A stretch of DNA of 64,000 nt from Chitinophaga sp. H8 (GTDB taxonomy: Bacteria > Bacteroidota > Bacteroidia > Chitinophagales > Chitinophagaceae). Under the pieces are notes generated by a model that was not told the DNA's origin, ran no database searches, and worked only from the letters and a program-made list of their open reading frames with translations. A program made the position numbers and the translations under genes. This document shows, piece after piece, positions 52,712-61,524 of the stretch. The stretch's first letter is position 1, and every line of letters starts with the position of its first letter. The stretch spans positions 1,612,001 through 1,676,000 of the forward strand of contig NZ_JBEXAC010000002.1 in the NCBI RefSeq assembly GCF_040567655.1, written 5' to 3'.

Positions 52712-55489
52712 GTGAAACGCAGTATTGTTCTATTACAATTATTAGGAGTATGGGTATTGTTGGGATTGGCACAAAGCGTATATGCGCAAACTAATGGCAA
52801 AATAGTAGGTAAAGTTACTGATAAGAAAACCGGGGAAGCACTGATCGGTGTAACCGTATTGATCCAAAATGCAGGCAAAGGAACCGTAACAGATGTAGAA
52901 GGAAGATATACCTTAAATGTACCTGCAGGCACCTATGTACTGGACTTTAAATACATGGGGTATCAAACAAAATCTATTTCAGACGTTGTTATAAAAACCG
53001 GTAACCCCGTAAACCTGGATGTCATCATGGATGAACCTTCCAGCAAAGCATTACAGGAAGTAGTGATCAGAGGTTCCTTTAAACAGGAGTCTATTAATGC
53101 ACTGCTTACCTTTCAGAAAAATACCAATACGGTAGCACAGGTGGTGTCTGCTGAATCCATTAAAAAATCTCCGGACAGAAATACCGGTGAAGTACTGAAA
53201 CGTGTTTCGGGTGTTTCACTGCAGGAAGGAAAATACCTCGTGGTACGCGGACTGGCAGACAGATACAACCAGGCTACTTTAAATGGTGCACTGCTGGCTT
53301 CTACTGAACCTGACCGTAAATCATTCTCTTTTGATATCTTCCCCGCTGCTATCGTAGATAATATTATTATCAACAAAGCAGCCACCCCGGAAATGCCCGG
53401 CGAATTTGCCGGTGGCCTGGTACAGGTAAATACCAAAGATGTGCCGGATAAAGACTTCTTCCAGATCGCAGTGGGTAGTGGCTTCAATACCCAAACAATC
53501 AGCCACGATTTCTATAACTATAAAGGCGGAAAAACAGATTTCCTGGGCCTGGCAGATGGATCCCGGAAAATGCCATCCGACTTCCCCTCTGTAGCGGCCA
53601 TCAATGCGGGTGATAAAACCCAAAATGCCCAGGCAGGACAAAAACTAAACGATATCTGGACATATAAATCTGCGCCCACCCCCATCAACAAAAGTCTCCA
53701 GCTGAGTGGTGGATTTAATAATATCGGCTCTCATACAAAAGGTCTGGGTGCCATATTTTCCCTGAACTATAATAACCAAAGCCGCTTCAGCGAAATCATA
53801 CGCAGGAACTATGACGCGAGTGGTGCACCACAGTTTGATAATAATGATAAACAATATGCAACCAATATATTGTTTGGCGGACTGGCCAACTTCACCTACC
53901 GCTCCGGTAATAATAAGTTCAGCTGGAAAAACTCCTATAATATTAATAGTACCGATCAAACGACGCTCCGCGAAGGAAGGGATATCCTGAGTGATACCGA
54001 AGTCCGGAAAATCCGTAGTGAAGAACTGAGCTTTGTGTCTAACCGGTTGTTTAATTCCCAGCTGATTGGAGACCATTTCTTAAGAGGAAGCGGTATCAAA
54101 ATTAAATGGAACATTAATTATGGCCTGCTGAACCAGGATGTACCGGATCTGAGAAGATTAAAGTATACCATGAATGATGATGGCCGCTATTATGCCAACA
54201 TCGCTTCCAATGGTGGTAACTCCAGAAACGCCGGCCGCTTCTTTTCTACCCTGAACGAAAATGTAATCGGTGGATCATTGGATGGTACCAAATCTTTTAA
54301 ACTCTGGGGACAACAACAGCAAATAAAGATCGGTGGATTATACCAGAGAAAAGACCGCAAATTCGATGCCCGCGGTATCTCTATCTCTAAAGCAGAAAAT
54401 GCACCCAATGACCTGGTATACCTGCCACCTTCCGAAATCCTGAATAAAGAAAACTACGGACCGGATAAGTTCTTCCTCGTAGATCTTACCTCTAATGCGG
54501 ATTCCTATAAAGCTTACGCTAACTTGGGGGCAGGATACGTACAGTTCGACAACCAGATCGGTGCAAAATTCCGCCTCGTTTGGGGGGCCCGCGTAGAAGC
54601 ATATCAGCAACACCTGGAATCACGTAATCTGGTGCCTTCCAATAATGAAGCGGTTGATGTACTGCCTTCCATCAACCTCACCTATCTGCAAAGCGAAAAA
54701 GTGAATATCAGGCTTACGGCTTCACAAACAGTATCCCGCCCTGAATTCCGGGAAATATCTCCATTCACTTTCTATGATTATGAACGCGATGGGGTAGTAG
54801 CTGGTAATCCTAAACTGACCCGCACTAAAATAACCAATGCTGATTTACGCTATGAAATATATCCGCGTGCAGGAGAAGTATTTACAGTAGGATTGTTTTA
54901 TAAGTTCTTTGATAAACCTATCGAATCTACTTATGAAACCGGACAAGGTTCTCCATCCTTTAATTATCAGAATGCTAAAAGTGCTACCAGCTACGGTGCA
55001 GAACTGGAGATCAGGAAGAAACTGGACTTTATCCAAAGCAAAATATTGCAGCAATTTACTGTATTCACCAACCTGGCAGTCATTAAAAGTAACGTAGCTT
55101 ACCCGAAAGACTTTTTAGGACAGATAGACAGACCCATGCAGGGCCAGTCGCCTTATCTGATCAATGCCGGCCTGCAATATGATAACACCGCATCCGGTAC
55201 CAGCGCTACCGCATTATTTAACGTGATCGGCAGAAGAATCAGCCAGGTAGGTAATGATAATGTACCTCCTATCTGGGAAAATCCAAGACCGCTGCTGGAT
55301 TTCCAGTTGTCACAACAATTGTTTAAAAATGCAGGGCTTAAACTGAGCGTTACAGATATCCTGAACAAACGCGCTATCTATTATTGGGACCAGGACAATA
55401 GCAAAAAATATTCTTCCGGAAAGGATTTGACCATTAACCAGTTCAGCTACGGCACTAATGTGTCCATACAGTTTAATTATATGTTCTGA
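52712..55489 (+). CDS. TonB-dependent outer-membrane receptor with carboxypeptidase-like N-terminal domain
   Basis: The 925-residue receptor starts at GTG. A signal peptide (cleavage near VYAQ) is followed by a CarboxypepD_reg-like domain (about 31-110, KIVGKVTDKKTGEALIGVTV). The plug domain has SPDRNTGEVLKRVSGVSLQEG, YLVVRGLADRYNQATLNG and PDRKSFSFDIFPAAIVDNI. The barrel runs to the C-terminus, ending IQFNYMF with terminal Phe. It would import a large substrate through the outer membrane with TonB energy. The strong 11-bp array at its promoter and the phosphate-related neighbourhood suggest a phosphorus-containing substrate (inference). The surface lipoprotein follows after about 100 bp, with its own promoter. 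Confidence 0.92.
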   Translation: MKRSIVLLQLLGVWVLLGLAQSVYAQTNGKIVGKVTDKKTGEALIGVTVLIQNAGKGTVTDVEGRYTLNVPAGTYVLDFKYMGYQTKSISDVVIKTGNPVNLDVIMDEPSSKALQEVVIRGSFKQESINALLTFQKNTNTVAQVVSAESIKKSPDRNTGEVLKRVSGVSLQEGKYLVVRGLADRYNQATLNGALLASTEPDRKSFSFDIFPAAIVDNIIINKAATPEMPGEFAGGLVQVNTKDVPDKDFFQIAVGSGFNTQTISHDFYNYKGGKTDFLGLADGSRKMPSDFPSVAAINAGDKTQNAQAGQKLNDIWTYKSAPTPINKSLQLSGGFNNIGSHTKGLGAIFSLNYNNQSRFSEIIRRNYDASGAPQFDNNDKQYATNILFGGLANFTYRSGNNKFSWKNSYNINSTDQTTLREGRDILSDTEVRKIRSEELSFVSNRLFNSQLIGDHFLRGSGIKIKWNINYGLLNQDVPDLRRLKYTMNDDGRYYANIASNGGNSRNAGRFFSTLNENVIGGSLDGTKSFKLWGQQQQIKIGGLYQRKDRKFDARGISISKAENAPNDLVYLPPSEILNKENYGPDKFFLVDLTSNADSYKAYANLGAGYVQFDNQIGAKFRLVWGARVEAYQQHLESRNLVPSNNEAVDVLPSINLTYLQSEKVNIRLTASQTVSRPEFREISPFTFYDYERDGVVAGNPKLTRTKITNADLRYEIYPRAGEVFTVGLFYKFFDKPIESTYETGQGSPSFNYQNAKSATSYGAELEIRKKLDFIQSKILQQFTVFTNLAVIKSNVAYPKDFLGQIDRPMQGQSPYLINAGLQYDNTASGTSATALFNVIGRRISQVGNDNVPPIWENPRPLLDFQLSQQLFKNAGLKLSVTDILNKRAIYYWDQDNSKKYSSGKDLTINQFSYGTNVSIQFNYMF

Positions 55490-55503
55490 TAAACGCAGGT
55501 AAG

Positions 55504-55559
55504 TTAACAATTGCTTAATGCGGCGTTCATTCAGGCTTAACATAGGTGTATTTCTTTTG
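55504..55559 (+). promoter_or_regulatory. Pho-box-like array B and -7 box
   Basis: Repeats are TTAACA (55504), TTAATG (55515), TTCATT (55526), TTAACA (55537), all 11 bp apart. The -7 element TTCTTTTG starts at 55552, again 15 bp after the last repeat start. This gives the lipoprotein gene its own promoter although it lies just behind the TonB receptor. Confidence 0.65.
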
Positions 55560-55588
55560 TATTGAATTATCTAAATTTTATCTTAATT

Positions 55589-57034
55589 ATGAAGCAATTC
55601 TTTTTGCCGGTTATTGCCACATTTATGGTAGGTGTTGTTGCTTGTAAAAATGACAGCAACTCAGTGCCCGAACCCGGACCGGTATCTGCGGATACTTTAC
55701 GTGGCGCAATCACTTCAGATCGTACTTTAGAAGCAGGAAAGAAATATTGGATCGATGGAGCAGTATTTGTTAAAAATAATGCTACCCTGACTATTAAGGA
55801 AGGTGTTATACTAAAAGCAATTAAGAAAGGTAAAACAGCTGCTACTGCTGATATTAGTTCTTTTTTAATTATTACCAGAGGCGCAAAGATCAATGCAGTT
55901 GGTACAAAGGATAAACCCATTGTTTTCACTTCTGCTGAGCCAAAAGGTAGCCGTGCACATGGCGACTGGGGTGGTGTAATGCTCCTGGGTAAAACTAAAG
56001 TTAACTCCGTTTATGATGGTAAACCCGGCCGCCAGATGGAAGGATTCCCTACCACACAAGGACAGGCATATGGTGATGATATCGTAGGTGGTGGTGACCT
56101 GGCTGATGATAACTCCGGTATATTGAAATATGTACGTATCGAGTTTGCTGGTGTACCCCTTTCAGATACTAAAAACTCTGAGCTGAACAGCCTTACCCTC
56201 ATCGGTGTTGGTAAAAGCACTACTATCGAATATGTACAGTCTTCTTTCGGTGGTGATGATGCGTTCGAATGGTTTGGTGGTAATGTAAACGCCCGCTACC
56301 TGGTAGCATACCGTTGCCTGGATGATGATTTCGATACTGATAACGGCTATTCCGGTAATGTACAATTCGGATTAAGTATCAAGGATAAAGACATTTCTGA
56401 CTGGGCTTTACCTGGTGAGTCAAATGGCTTTGAATCTGATAACGACGCAGAAGGATCTGCTAAAGAACCTTTCACTGCTGCTACTTTCTCTAACATCACT
56501 TTCATCGGGCCATGGGCATTTAACGGTGGTGCAAATATTGATGCTACCAAAGGTGCTGCATTCCGCTGGGGTGCCTACCTGAGAAGAAATACCCGCTTAG
56601 GTATCTTTAATACCGTATTCGCAGGTTTCCCTACCGGTATCAATATTAAAGACCAGGCTACCGGTAATGCTGCTAATACCAACGCACTGGAAATTAAAAA
56701 TAGCTTTGTTGGAGTTACTCCAAAACAAAAAATTGAACAAACTGGTATCACCGGTGTAGATATCAAAGCATGGTTTATGACCCCTGCTTTTGGCAATGAT
56801 ACTTCTATCAACAATGTAGATGATTTCAAATTTGCTAAAATGACCGGTGATCTGAAAGATGCAGATGCCCGCCCTGTAGCAGGTTCTCCATTGATCGGAA
56901 AAGCTTCTTTTACCAGCAGCAACAGAATCAAGGATGCTTACTTTAAAGTAGTGGATTATGTAGGTGCATTTAAAGTAGGTGATGACTGGACACAGGGATG
57001 GACCAACTTTGATCCTAACAATGCTGACTATTAA
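55589..57034 (+). CDS. Surface lipoprotein with right-handed beta-helix-like body
   Basis: The product is 481 residues from the ATG at 55589. It has lipobox GVVAC (cleavage at ACKND). The mature part shows LEAGKKYWIDGAVFVKNNATLTIKEG, GDWGGVMLLGKTKVNS, LKYVRIEFAG, IEYVQSSFGGDDAFEWFGGNVNARYLVA and DDDFDTDNGYSGNVQFGL (read in parts). This is a widespread Bacteroidota lipoprotein family whose members are often mislabelled in databases; the repeated strands suggest a beta-helix. It commonly follows TonB receptors such as the one here and may be its surface partner, though it is not a SusD homologue. A TTG at 55562 would spoil the signal peptide. Confidence 0.8.
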   Translation: MKQFFLPVIATFMVGVVACKNDSNSVPEPGPVSADTLRGAITSDRTLEAGKKYWIDGAVFVKNNATLTIKEGVILKAIKKGKTAATADISSFLIITRGAKINAVGTKDKPIVFTSAEPKGSRAHGDWGGVMLLGKTKVNSVYDGKPGRQMEGFPTTQGQAYGDDIVGGGDLADDNSGILKYVRIEFAGVPLSDTKNSELNSLTLIGVGKSTTIEYVQSSFGGDDAFEWFGGNVNARYLVAYRCLDDDFDTDNGYSGNVQFGLSIKDKDISDWALPGESNGFESDNDAEGSAKEPFTAATFSNITFIGPWAFNGGANIDATKGAAFRWGAYLRRNTRLGIFNTVFAGFPTGINIKDQATGNAANTNALEIKNSFVGVTPKQKIEQTGITGVDIKAWFMTPAFGNDTSINNVDDFKFAKMTGDLKDADARPVAGSPLIGKASFTSSNRIKDAYFKVVDYVGAFKVGDDWTQGWTNFDPNNADY

Positions 57035-57096
57035 TAGGGAATTGCTGTTAACCTTTATGGCATAAGCATAGCCTTTCATACGCTGTTTTTTATTTT

Positions 57097-57129
57097 ACCG
57101 CTCCGTTTTATAACGGAGCGGTTTTTTTG
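57097..57129 (+). terminator. Terminator after the surface lipoprotein gene
   Basis: An 11-bp stem ACCGCTCCGTT (57097-57107) with AACGGAGCGGT (57112-57122) has a 4-nt loop and is followed by seven T. It is 63 bp after the stop. Confidence 0.9.
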
Positions 57130-57147
57130 TGCCTGGTACCATCAAAC

Positions 57148-57192
57148 TTAACATAGGCGTAACGGTGAGTTAATATTGCCTGCTTATTTTTG
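57148..57192 (+). promoter_or_regulatory. Pho-box-like array E with perfect -7 box, no reading frame after it
   Basis: Repeats TTAACA (57148), GTAACG (57159) and TTAATA (57170) are 11 bp apart, with a weak fourth (TACCAT at 57137). The -7 box TATTTTTG starts at 57185, 15 bp after the last repeat start. It lies after a strong terminator and 290 bp before the next gene. Confidence 0.6.
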
Positions 57193-57406
57193 ATTATCTG
57201 CGAATAAAAGTGTCAACCTATTGCGAACAGGAGTCCTTTTAGCCGCACTATTTAATTACCTGAAAAGTAATATCACAATACCCGCATGCTGCCACGAATG
57301 CAGCTGTAGGCGGTATGCTTTAAAAGAAAAAATAGGATAATAATATAGATGTATAGTATTTGAGACTAATTTATAGTCTCCTGGAATTGATATGTACACT
57401 GCCGAG
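57193..57406 (+). ncRNA. Possible phosphate-regulated small RNA or long leader
   Basis: Promoter E would start a transcript near 57199, but no open frame with a credible start follows. The stretch can fold: 57284-57293 pairs with 57309-57318 over 10 positions (two as G-U), ATTAC/GTAAT forms a small stem at 57255-57271, and GAGACTA/TAGTCTC forms one at 57362-57380. There is no clear T-run terminator, so the RNA may instead be an extended leader running into the Oar-like receptor. Inference only. Confidence 0.3.
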
Positions 57407-57462
57407 TTAACATTTATTTAATGTTGCGTTAACATGGCCGTAACGTAGCTGGTATACGTTTG
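57407..57462 (+). promoter_or_regulatory. Pho-box-like array C and -7 box
   Basis: Repeats are TTAACA (57407), TTAATG (57418), TTAACA (57429), GTAACG (57440), all 11 bp apart. The -7 box TACGTTTG starts at 57455, 15 bp after the last repeat start, 27 bp before the GTG of the Oar-like receptor. Confidence 0.7.
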
Positions 57463-57481
57463 CGGTAAAATTAACAAGCTC

Positions 57482-60400
57482 GTGAACAAACTGTTGCACA
57501 CACTACTGTTCCTGGCAATCATTATTGCCGTTTCTCCCAATCATTTGCTGGCACAGATTACCAGCTCTCAGATTACCGGTAAAATTGCGAATGCCAAAGG
57601 CGAACCTTTACCCGGAGTGACCGTGGTAGCGGTAAATACCAGTACAGGCACACGCTATGGCGCTCAAACCAATGCAGATGGCCGCTTTATGCTGGCCAAT
57701 CTGAACCCTGGCGGGCCTTACACCATCACCGTGACATTTATCGGATTCAAAAAAGAAGAAAGAACAGATATTAACCTGGGGCTAGGTGCTTCCAGCTATA
57801 ATTTTAAACTGGAAGAAGCCTCTACTGCTTTAAGTGAAGTAGTGGTAAAAGGATCCCAGGGGGCCAAGAATGGAGGAACCCGTATTAACCGGGAACAACT
57901 GAGAACATTACCGTCCCTCAACCGTAGCTTCCAGGATTTTACCCGCGCTACTCCACAAAGTAATAATAACTCTTTCCTGGGTACCAACTATCGTTATAAT
58001 AACGTTACCCTGGATGGGGCAATCAATAATGATGCTATCGGCTTCAGCCCTTCTCTGGGTGGGCAAACCAACAGTTCAGGACAGCCCGGTAGCAGCACCC
58101 GTACCAATCCTGTATCGCTGGATGCTATCCAGGATATACAGGTATATCTCGCACCGTTTGATGTGAAAATTGGGAACTTCCTGGGAGGAAGTATTAATGC
58201 CGTAACCAGAAGTGGTACCAATGAATTTCATGGCGCTGTTTATGGTTTTGGCCGCGGGGCTTTTATGATCGGAAAGAATAATGCAGGAGATGGCTCTAAA
58301 CTGCCGTCAGATTTTCATGATTACCAGGCAGGTGTGCGCTTAGGGTTCCCGATCATAAAAGATAAATTGTTCTTTTTTACCAATGCGGAAATTACCCGCA
58401 GACAGGACCCGGTGATACTGGCAGCAGGCTCACCTGATATCGCTAACCTGATCTCGGAAAAAGATGCAGAAAGCATTGCCGGCCGGATGAAAAATGTATA
58501 TGGAATAGATCCGGGTACTTATGGTAATACCAGTATTTACTCTAACTCCAATAAATTCTTTAACCGGCTCGACTGGAATATTAACGACAAGCACCAGTTA
58601 TCTATCCGCAATAATACCATCACTTCTGAAGCTACTAACCTGGAACGTGATCAGCAAAATTTCCGCTTCGGAGGCATTGATTATAAACAAACCAATAACC
58701 AGACCTCTACGGTAGCTGAACTGAAAAGCCGGCTGTCTAATACGGTATCAAACAGCCTGATCCTGGGATACTCTAATATTCATGACTATCGTACACCTGC
58801 ATCTGATGCTGCTATCCCGCAGATCCAGATAGGTGGTAAAGGAGGGACGATCTTCCTGGGTACCGACAGGGAAGCAAGTATCTTTAATATGAAGCAGCAA
58901 ACCTTTGAGTTTACTGATAATGTAACCGTATTCAAAGGGAATCATACCCTCACTTTTGGTACACACAATGAATTCTATAATATTACCTATGGTTTTGTCA
59001 ACTCCTGGAATGGCCGTGTAGACTATAGCTCTGTGGCCGACTTCCTGGACAACAAACCGAGCCGCGTACGTGGTAACTTTAATTATGCGGATAACTCCCG
59101 TGATAATATCATGGCTAATCCTCCGGCTAAGTTTAAAGCCAATCTGTTAAGTGTATATGCACAGGATGATATTCAGCTGGGTGATCGCTTTCGTTTAACA
59201 CCAGGTATCCGCCTGGATTATACCGGGCTGCCTGATAAACAACCACTGAGCGACAAAACCACCAATGCACCGGTAGATCCTAACTATGGTAACACTTACA
59301 CTTATACGAAGCCAAAAGATATCACCAACAAATACCTGAATAACATCGCTATCTCTCCCCGTCTGGGATTTAATTTTGATATTAAAGGAGATCAGAGTAT
59401 CGTACTGCGCGGTGGTACAGGCCTGTTTACAGGCCGTATTCCTTTTGCCTGGTTAGGATATGCCTATTACAATAATGGGGTTACCTATGGGGCTTATGAT
59501 ACCAAATTCGGATACAAGACAGATACCGACAGACCCGTTGCAGGATCTGATCCTATTTCCACTTCTCCCAACGGGATAGCACAGTTTGTTACGGCGCAGG
59601 GAAAAGACGTACATGATGCCAAAGGAGCTACCCAGGTAGATCTGATAGACAATAATTTTAAAATGCCTCAGGCCTGGAGAAGCAGTCTGGCTTTGGATTA
59701 TAGTACGCACGATCAGTGGAAGTTTTCCCTGGAAGGTATTTATACTAAAGTGGTGTACGACTTAAAATTCCAGCAGATCAATCTGACAGATAACCCGGTT
59801 TATTATACGGCATATGATAAGGATAAACAGCAGCCAATTTACAGCGGAGGAAAAATAAACCCGTTGTATACCAACGCTTATCTGCTATCTAATACCAAAG
59901 ACGGTTATCGCTATAGTATTACTGCACAGGTCAGCAAAACATTTAAGTTTGGACTGAACGCTATGGTAGCCTATACTTACGGACAGTCTAAAGATATTAC
60001 CAATGGTATCCGGAATTCAATGGAGTCCAACTGGCAGCTGAATCCTGCTTTAAACCCCAATGAACCCGGATTGGCATATTCTAATTTTGACATCAGAAAC
60101 CGTATCGTTTCTACTGTGAATTATAAATTAGCCTGGGGAAGGAAAAATACTTTTGTATCTAATTTTTCTGTGTTCTTTAATACCAGTTCCGGCGTTCCTT
60201 TTACCTATGGTTTTATGAATGCCACTATCCAGGGTACACCTCAACAGGTAAGCCTGGCTTATATTCCAAAGAAAGGCGAAACAGCTAACTTCTTCGATGC
60301 TGCGGATAAAGCGCAGGCAGATGCTTTTGATGCTTTTATTGACGGTAATAAATACCTGAGCAGCCGGAGAGGACAGTTTACAGAACGTAATGGTGCCCGT

Positions 60401-60718
60401 ACCCCATGGAATACACAGGCTGATTTCCGTTTTACACAGGACTTTAATATCATGGCCGGAAAACGTAAGCATACCATTTCATTAACCTATGATATTGTAA
60501 ATCTGACGAACTTATTAAACAAAGACTGGGGCATACAGTATTTTTCACCTAATACCTTTAATTCTACTGCCAGTTTGGGGTTGAAGTCAAAATCGGCACC
60601 GGTGAATGCTGCAACAGATTATCCTAAGTATTCCTGGGCAGATCCGGGAGTGGCTTATTCAAAGGATTTCTTTGGTTCCCGGCACCAGATGCAGCTGGGG
60701 TTAAGATATAGTTTCTAG
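57482..60718 (+). CDS. Oar-like TonB-dependent outer-membrane receptor
   Basis: The 1078-residue receptor starts at GTG. Signal peptide (cleavage near HLLAQ), then a CarboxypepD_reg domain (about 32-115: ITGKIANAKGEPLPGVTVVAVN in parts). The plug has RTLPSLNRSFQDFTRATPQ and YNNVTLDGAINNDAIGF. After these comes a long barrel ending MQLGLRYSF with terminal Phe. The plug pattern places it with Oar-type receptors rather than SusC. The substrate is unknown; Oar of Myxococcus has been tied to secretion and signalling, so import is not certain. It has its own array promoter (C) and possibly a second (E). Confidence 0.92.
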   Translation: MNKLLHTLLFLAIIIAVSPNHLLAQITSSQITGKIANAKGEPLPGVTVVAVNTSTGTRYGAQTNADGRFMLANLNPGGPYTITVTFIGFKKEERTDINLGLGASSYNFKLEEASTALSEVVVKGSQGAKNGGTRINREQLRTLPSLNRSFQDFTRATPQSNNNSFLGTNYRYNNVTLDGAINNDAIGFSPSLGGQTNSSGQPGSSTRTNPVSLDAIQDIQVYLAPFDVKIGNFLGGSINAVTRSGTNEFHGAVYGFGRGAFMIGKNNAGDGSKLPSDFHDYQAGVRLGFPIIKDKLFFFTNAEITRRQDPVILAAGSPDIANLISEKDAESIAGRMKNVYGIDPGTYGNTSIYSNSNKFFNRLDWNINDKHQLSIRNNTITSEATNLERDQQNFRFGGIDYKQTNNQTSTVAELKSRLSNTVSNSLILGYSNIHDYRTPASDAAIPQIQIGGKGGTIFLGTDREASIFNMKQQTFEFTDNVTVFKGNHTLTFGTHNEFYNITYGFVNSWNGRVDYSSVADFLDNKPSRVRGNFNYADNSRDNIMANPPAKFKANLLSVYAQDDIQLGDRFRLTPGIRLDYTGLPDKQPLSDKTTNAPVDPNYGNTYTYTKPKDITNKYLNNIAISPRLGFNFDIKGDQSIVLRGGTGLFTGRIPFAWLGYAYYNNGVTYGAYDTKFGYKTDTDRPVAGSDPISTSPNGIAQFVTAQGKDVHDAKGATQVDLIDNNFKMPQAWRSSLALDYSTHDQWKFSLEGIYTKVVYDLKFQQINLTDNPVYYTAYDKDKQQPIYSGGKINPLYTNAYLLSNTKDGYRYSITAQVSKTFKFGLNAMVAYTYGQSKDITNGIRNSMESNWQLNPALNPNEPGLAYSNFDIRNRIVSTVNYKLAWGRKNTFVSNFSVFFNTSSGVPFTYGFMNATIQGTPQQVSLAYIPKKGETANFFDAADKAQADAFDAFIDGNKYLSSRRGQFTERNGARTPWNTQADFRFTQDFNIMAGKRKHTISLTYDIVNLTNLLNKDWGIQYFSPNTFNSTASLGLKSKSAPVNAATDYPKYSWADPGVAYSKDFFGSRHQMQLGLRYSF

Positions 60719-60740
60719 TACCATCATCTGATTATTTAAA

Positions 60741-60775
60741 GCGGGGCATGTACATAGTACTGCCCCGCCATTTTT
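60741..60775 (+). terminator. Terminator after the Oar-like receptor gene
   Basis: An 8-bp stem GCGGGGCA (60741-60748) with TGCCCCGC (60761-60768), 12-nt loop, is followed by CATTTTTTG. It lies 22 bp after the stop. Confidence 0.8.
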
Positions 60776-60848
60776 TGTAGCTAAACTTCACAGACAATCC
60801 TGATTTTACATTAATGATTGGTTATAGTAAAGTAAATGCGATCGGTAG

Positions 60849-61226
60849 TTAGGCTATTCCTGCATGGTCCAGTGCAGCATGTACCCTGGACAGCTGTTGC
60901 TGGTTGCAATGGATGTAGGCCAGTTCAAAAAGCTCCTTCCAGCTCATGTCTGCATTACTGGCAGATAAAGTATCTCCGTTATCAAATTGCAGGTAAAGCT
61001 GATGAAGCGAAGGCTTCACTTGAAAAGTCCCTTTGAGTTTCTGTAAAAAAGAAGATAATACGCTCTGCCTGAAATAATGAAGGCTTTCTTCTACATTCTG
61101 TTTGTACAATCTTTCCAGTAAAACATATGCTATGAGTGACTCCGGTAGTTGTAATTGGGTGGCTATGGAGTTAGAAATGGCATCATAGTTTACCTCAGTG
61201 AATGTAGACTGGCTCAACATGCTCAT
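60849..61226 (-). CDS. Hypothetical protein, 125 residues
   Basis: I do not recognise a family. The sequence looks helical throughout, with LPESLIAYVLLERLYKQNVEESLHYFRQSV (in parts) and MSWKELFELAYIHCNQQQLSRVHAALD. No signal peptide or membrane helix. It lies alone between two convergent/divergent units, so context gives no role. The length, composition and lack of overlap with other genes make a real gene likely. A Met two codons in (MLSQSTF) could be the start. Confidence 0.6.
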   Translation of the reverse strand: MSMLSQSTFTEVNYDAISNSIATQLQLPESLIAYVLLERLYKQNVEESLHYFRQSVLSSFLQKLKGTFQVKPSLHQLYLQFDNGDTLSASNADMSWKELFELAYIHCNQQQLSRVHAALDHAGIA

Positions 61227-61437
61227 AAGTATACTTTTTTACGGTGTTCGAACGATGGTTATTTAATAATCAATGGCTTTTTTGCCTTTTTTAGGATTTT
61301 GCTTCATTTACTATCATGGCTGTGTTAGCCTGAAATTGGTTGATGCGGCAAATATTGGGGGCTGTTTTATCAACCTGCTGCTGCCAGCATTACAGGGGTA
61401 TGTACGTAGATGGATGGGATATGGATTGCCAGAACAA

Positions 61438-61475
61438 AAAAAATCCGGTAGCCGCATGCGGCTACCGGATTTTTT
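61438..61475. terminator. Bidirectional terminator after the M13 peptidase gene
   Basis: A perfect 38-bp palindrome, A6-TCCGGTAGCCGCA and its complement, is flanked by A and T tracts. It lies 50 bp past the peptidase stop on the minus strand. The preceding 210 bp (61227-61437) contain no supported gene; the plus-strand frame 61273-61485 runs through this hairpin and is rejected. Confidence 0.9.
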
Positions 61476-61524
61476 AAAGAAATGATTCAGCTGTATCAGC
61501 ATGATCCCATGCCTATGTCAATGA

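Noticed and set aside
61273..61485. 70-codon plus-strand frame before the M13 peptidase gene
   Set aside because: Its last third runs through a perfect palindromic terminator, and there is no promoter or family match.
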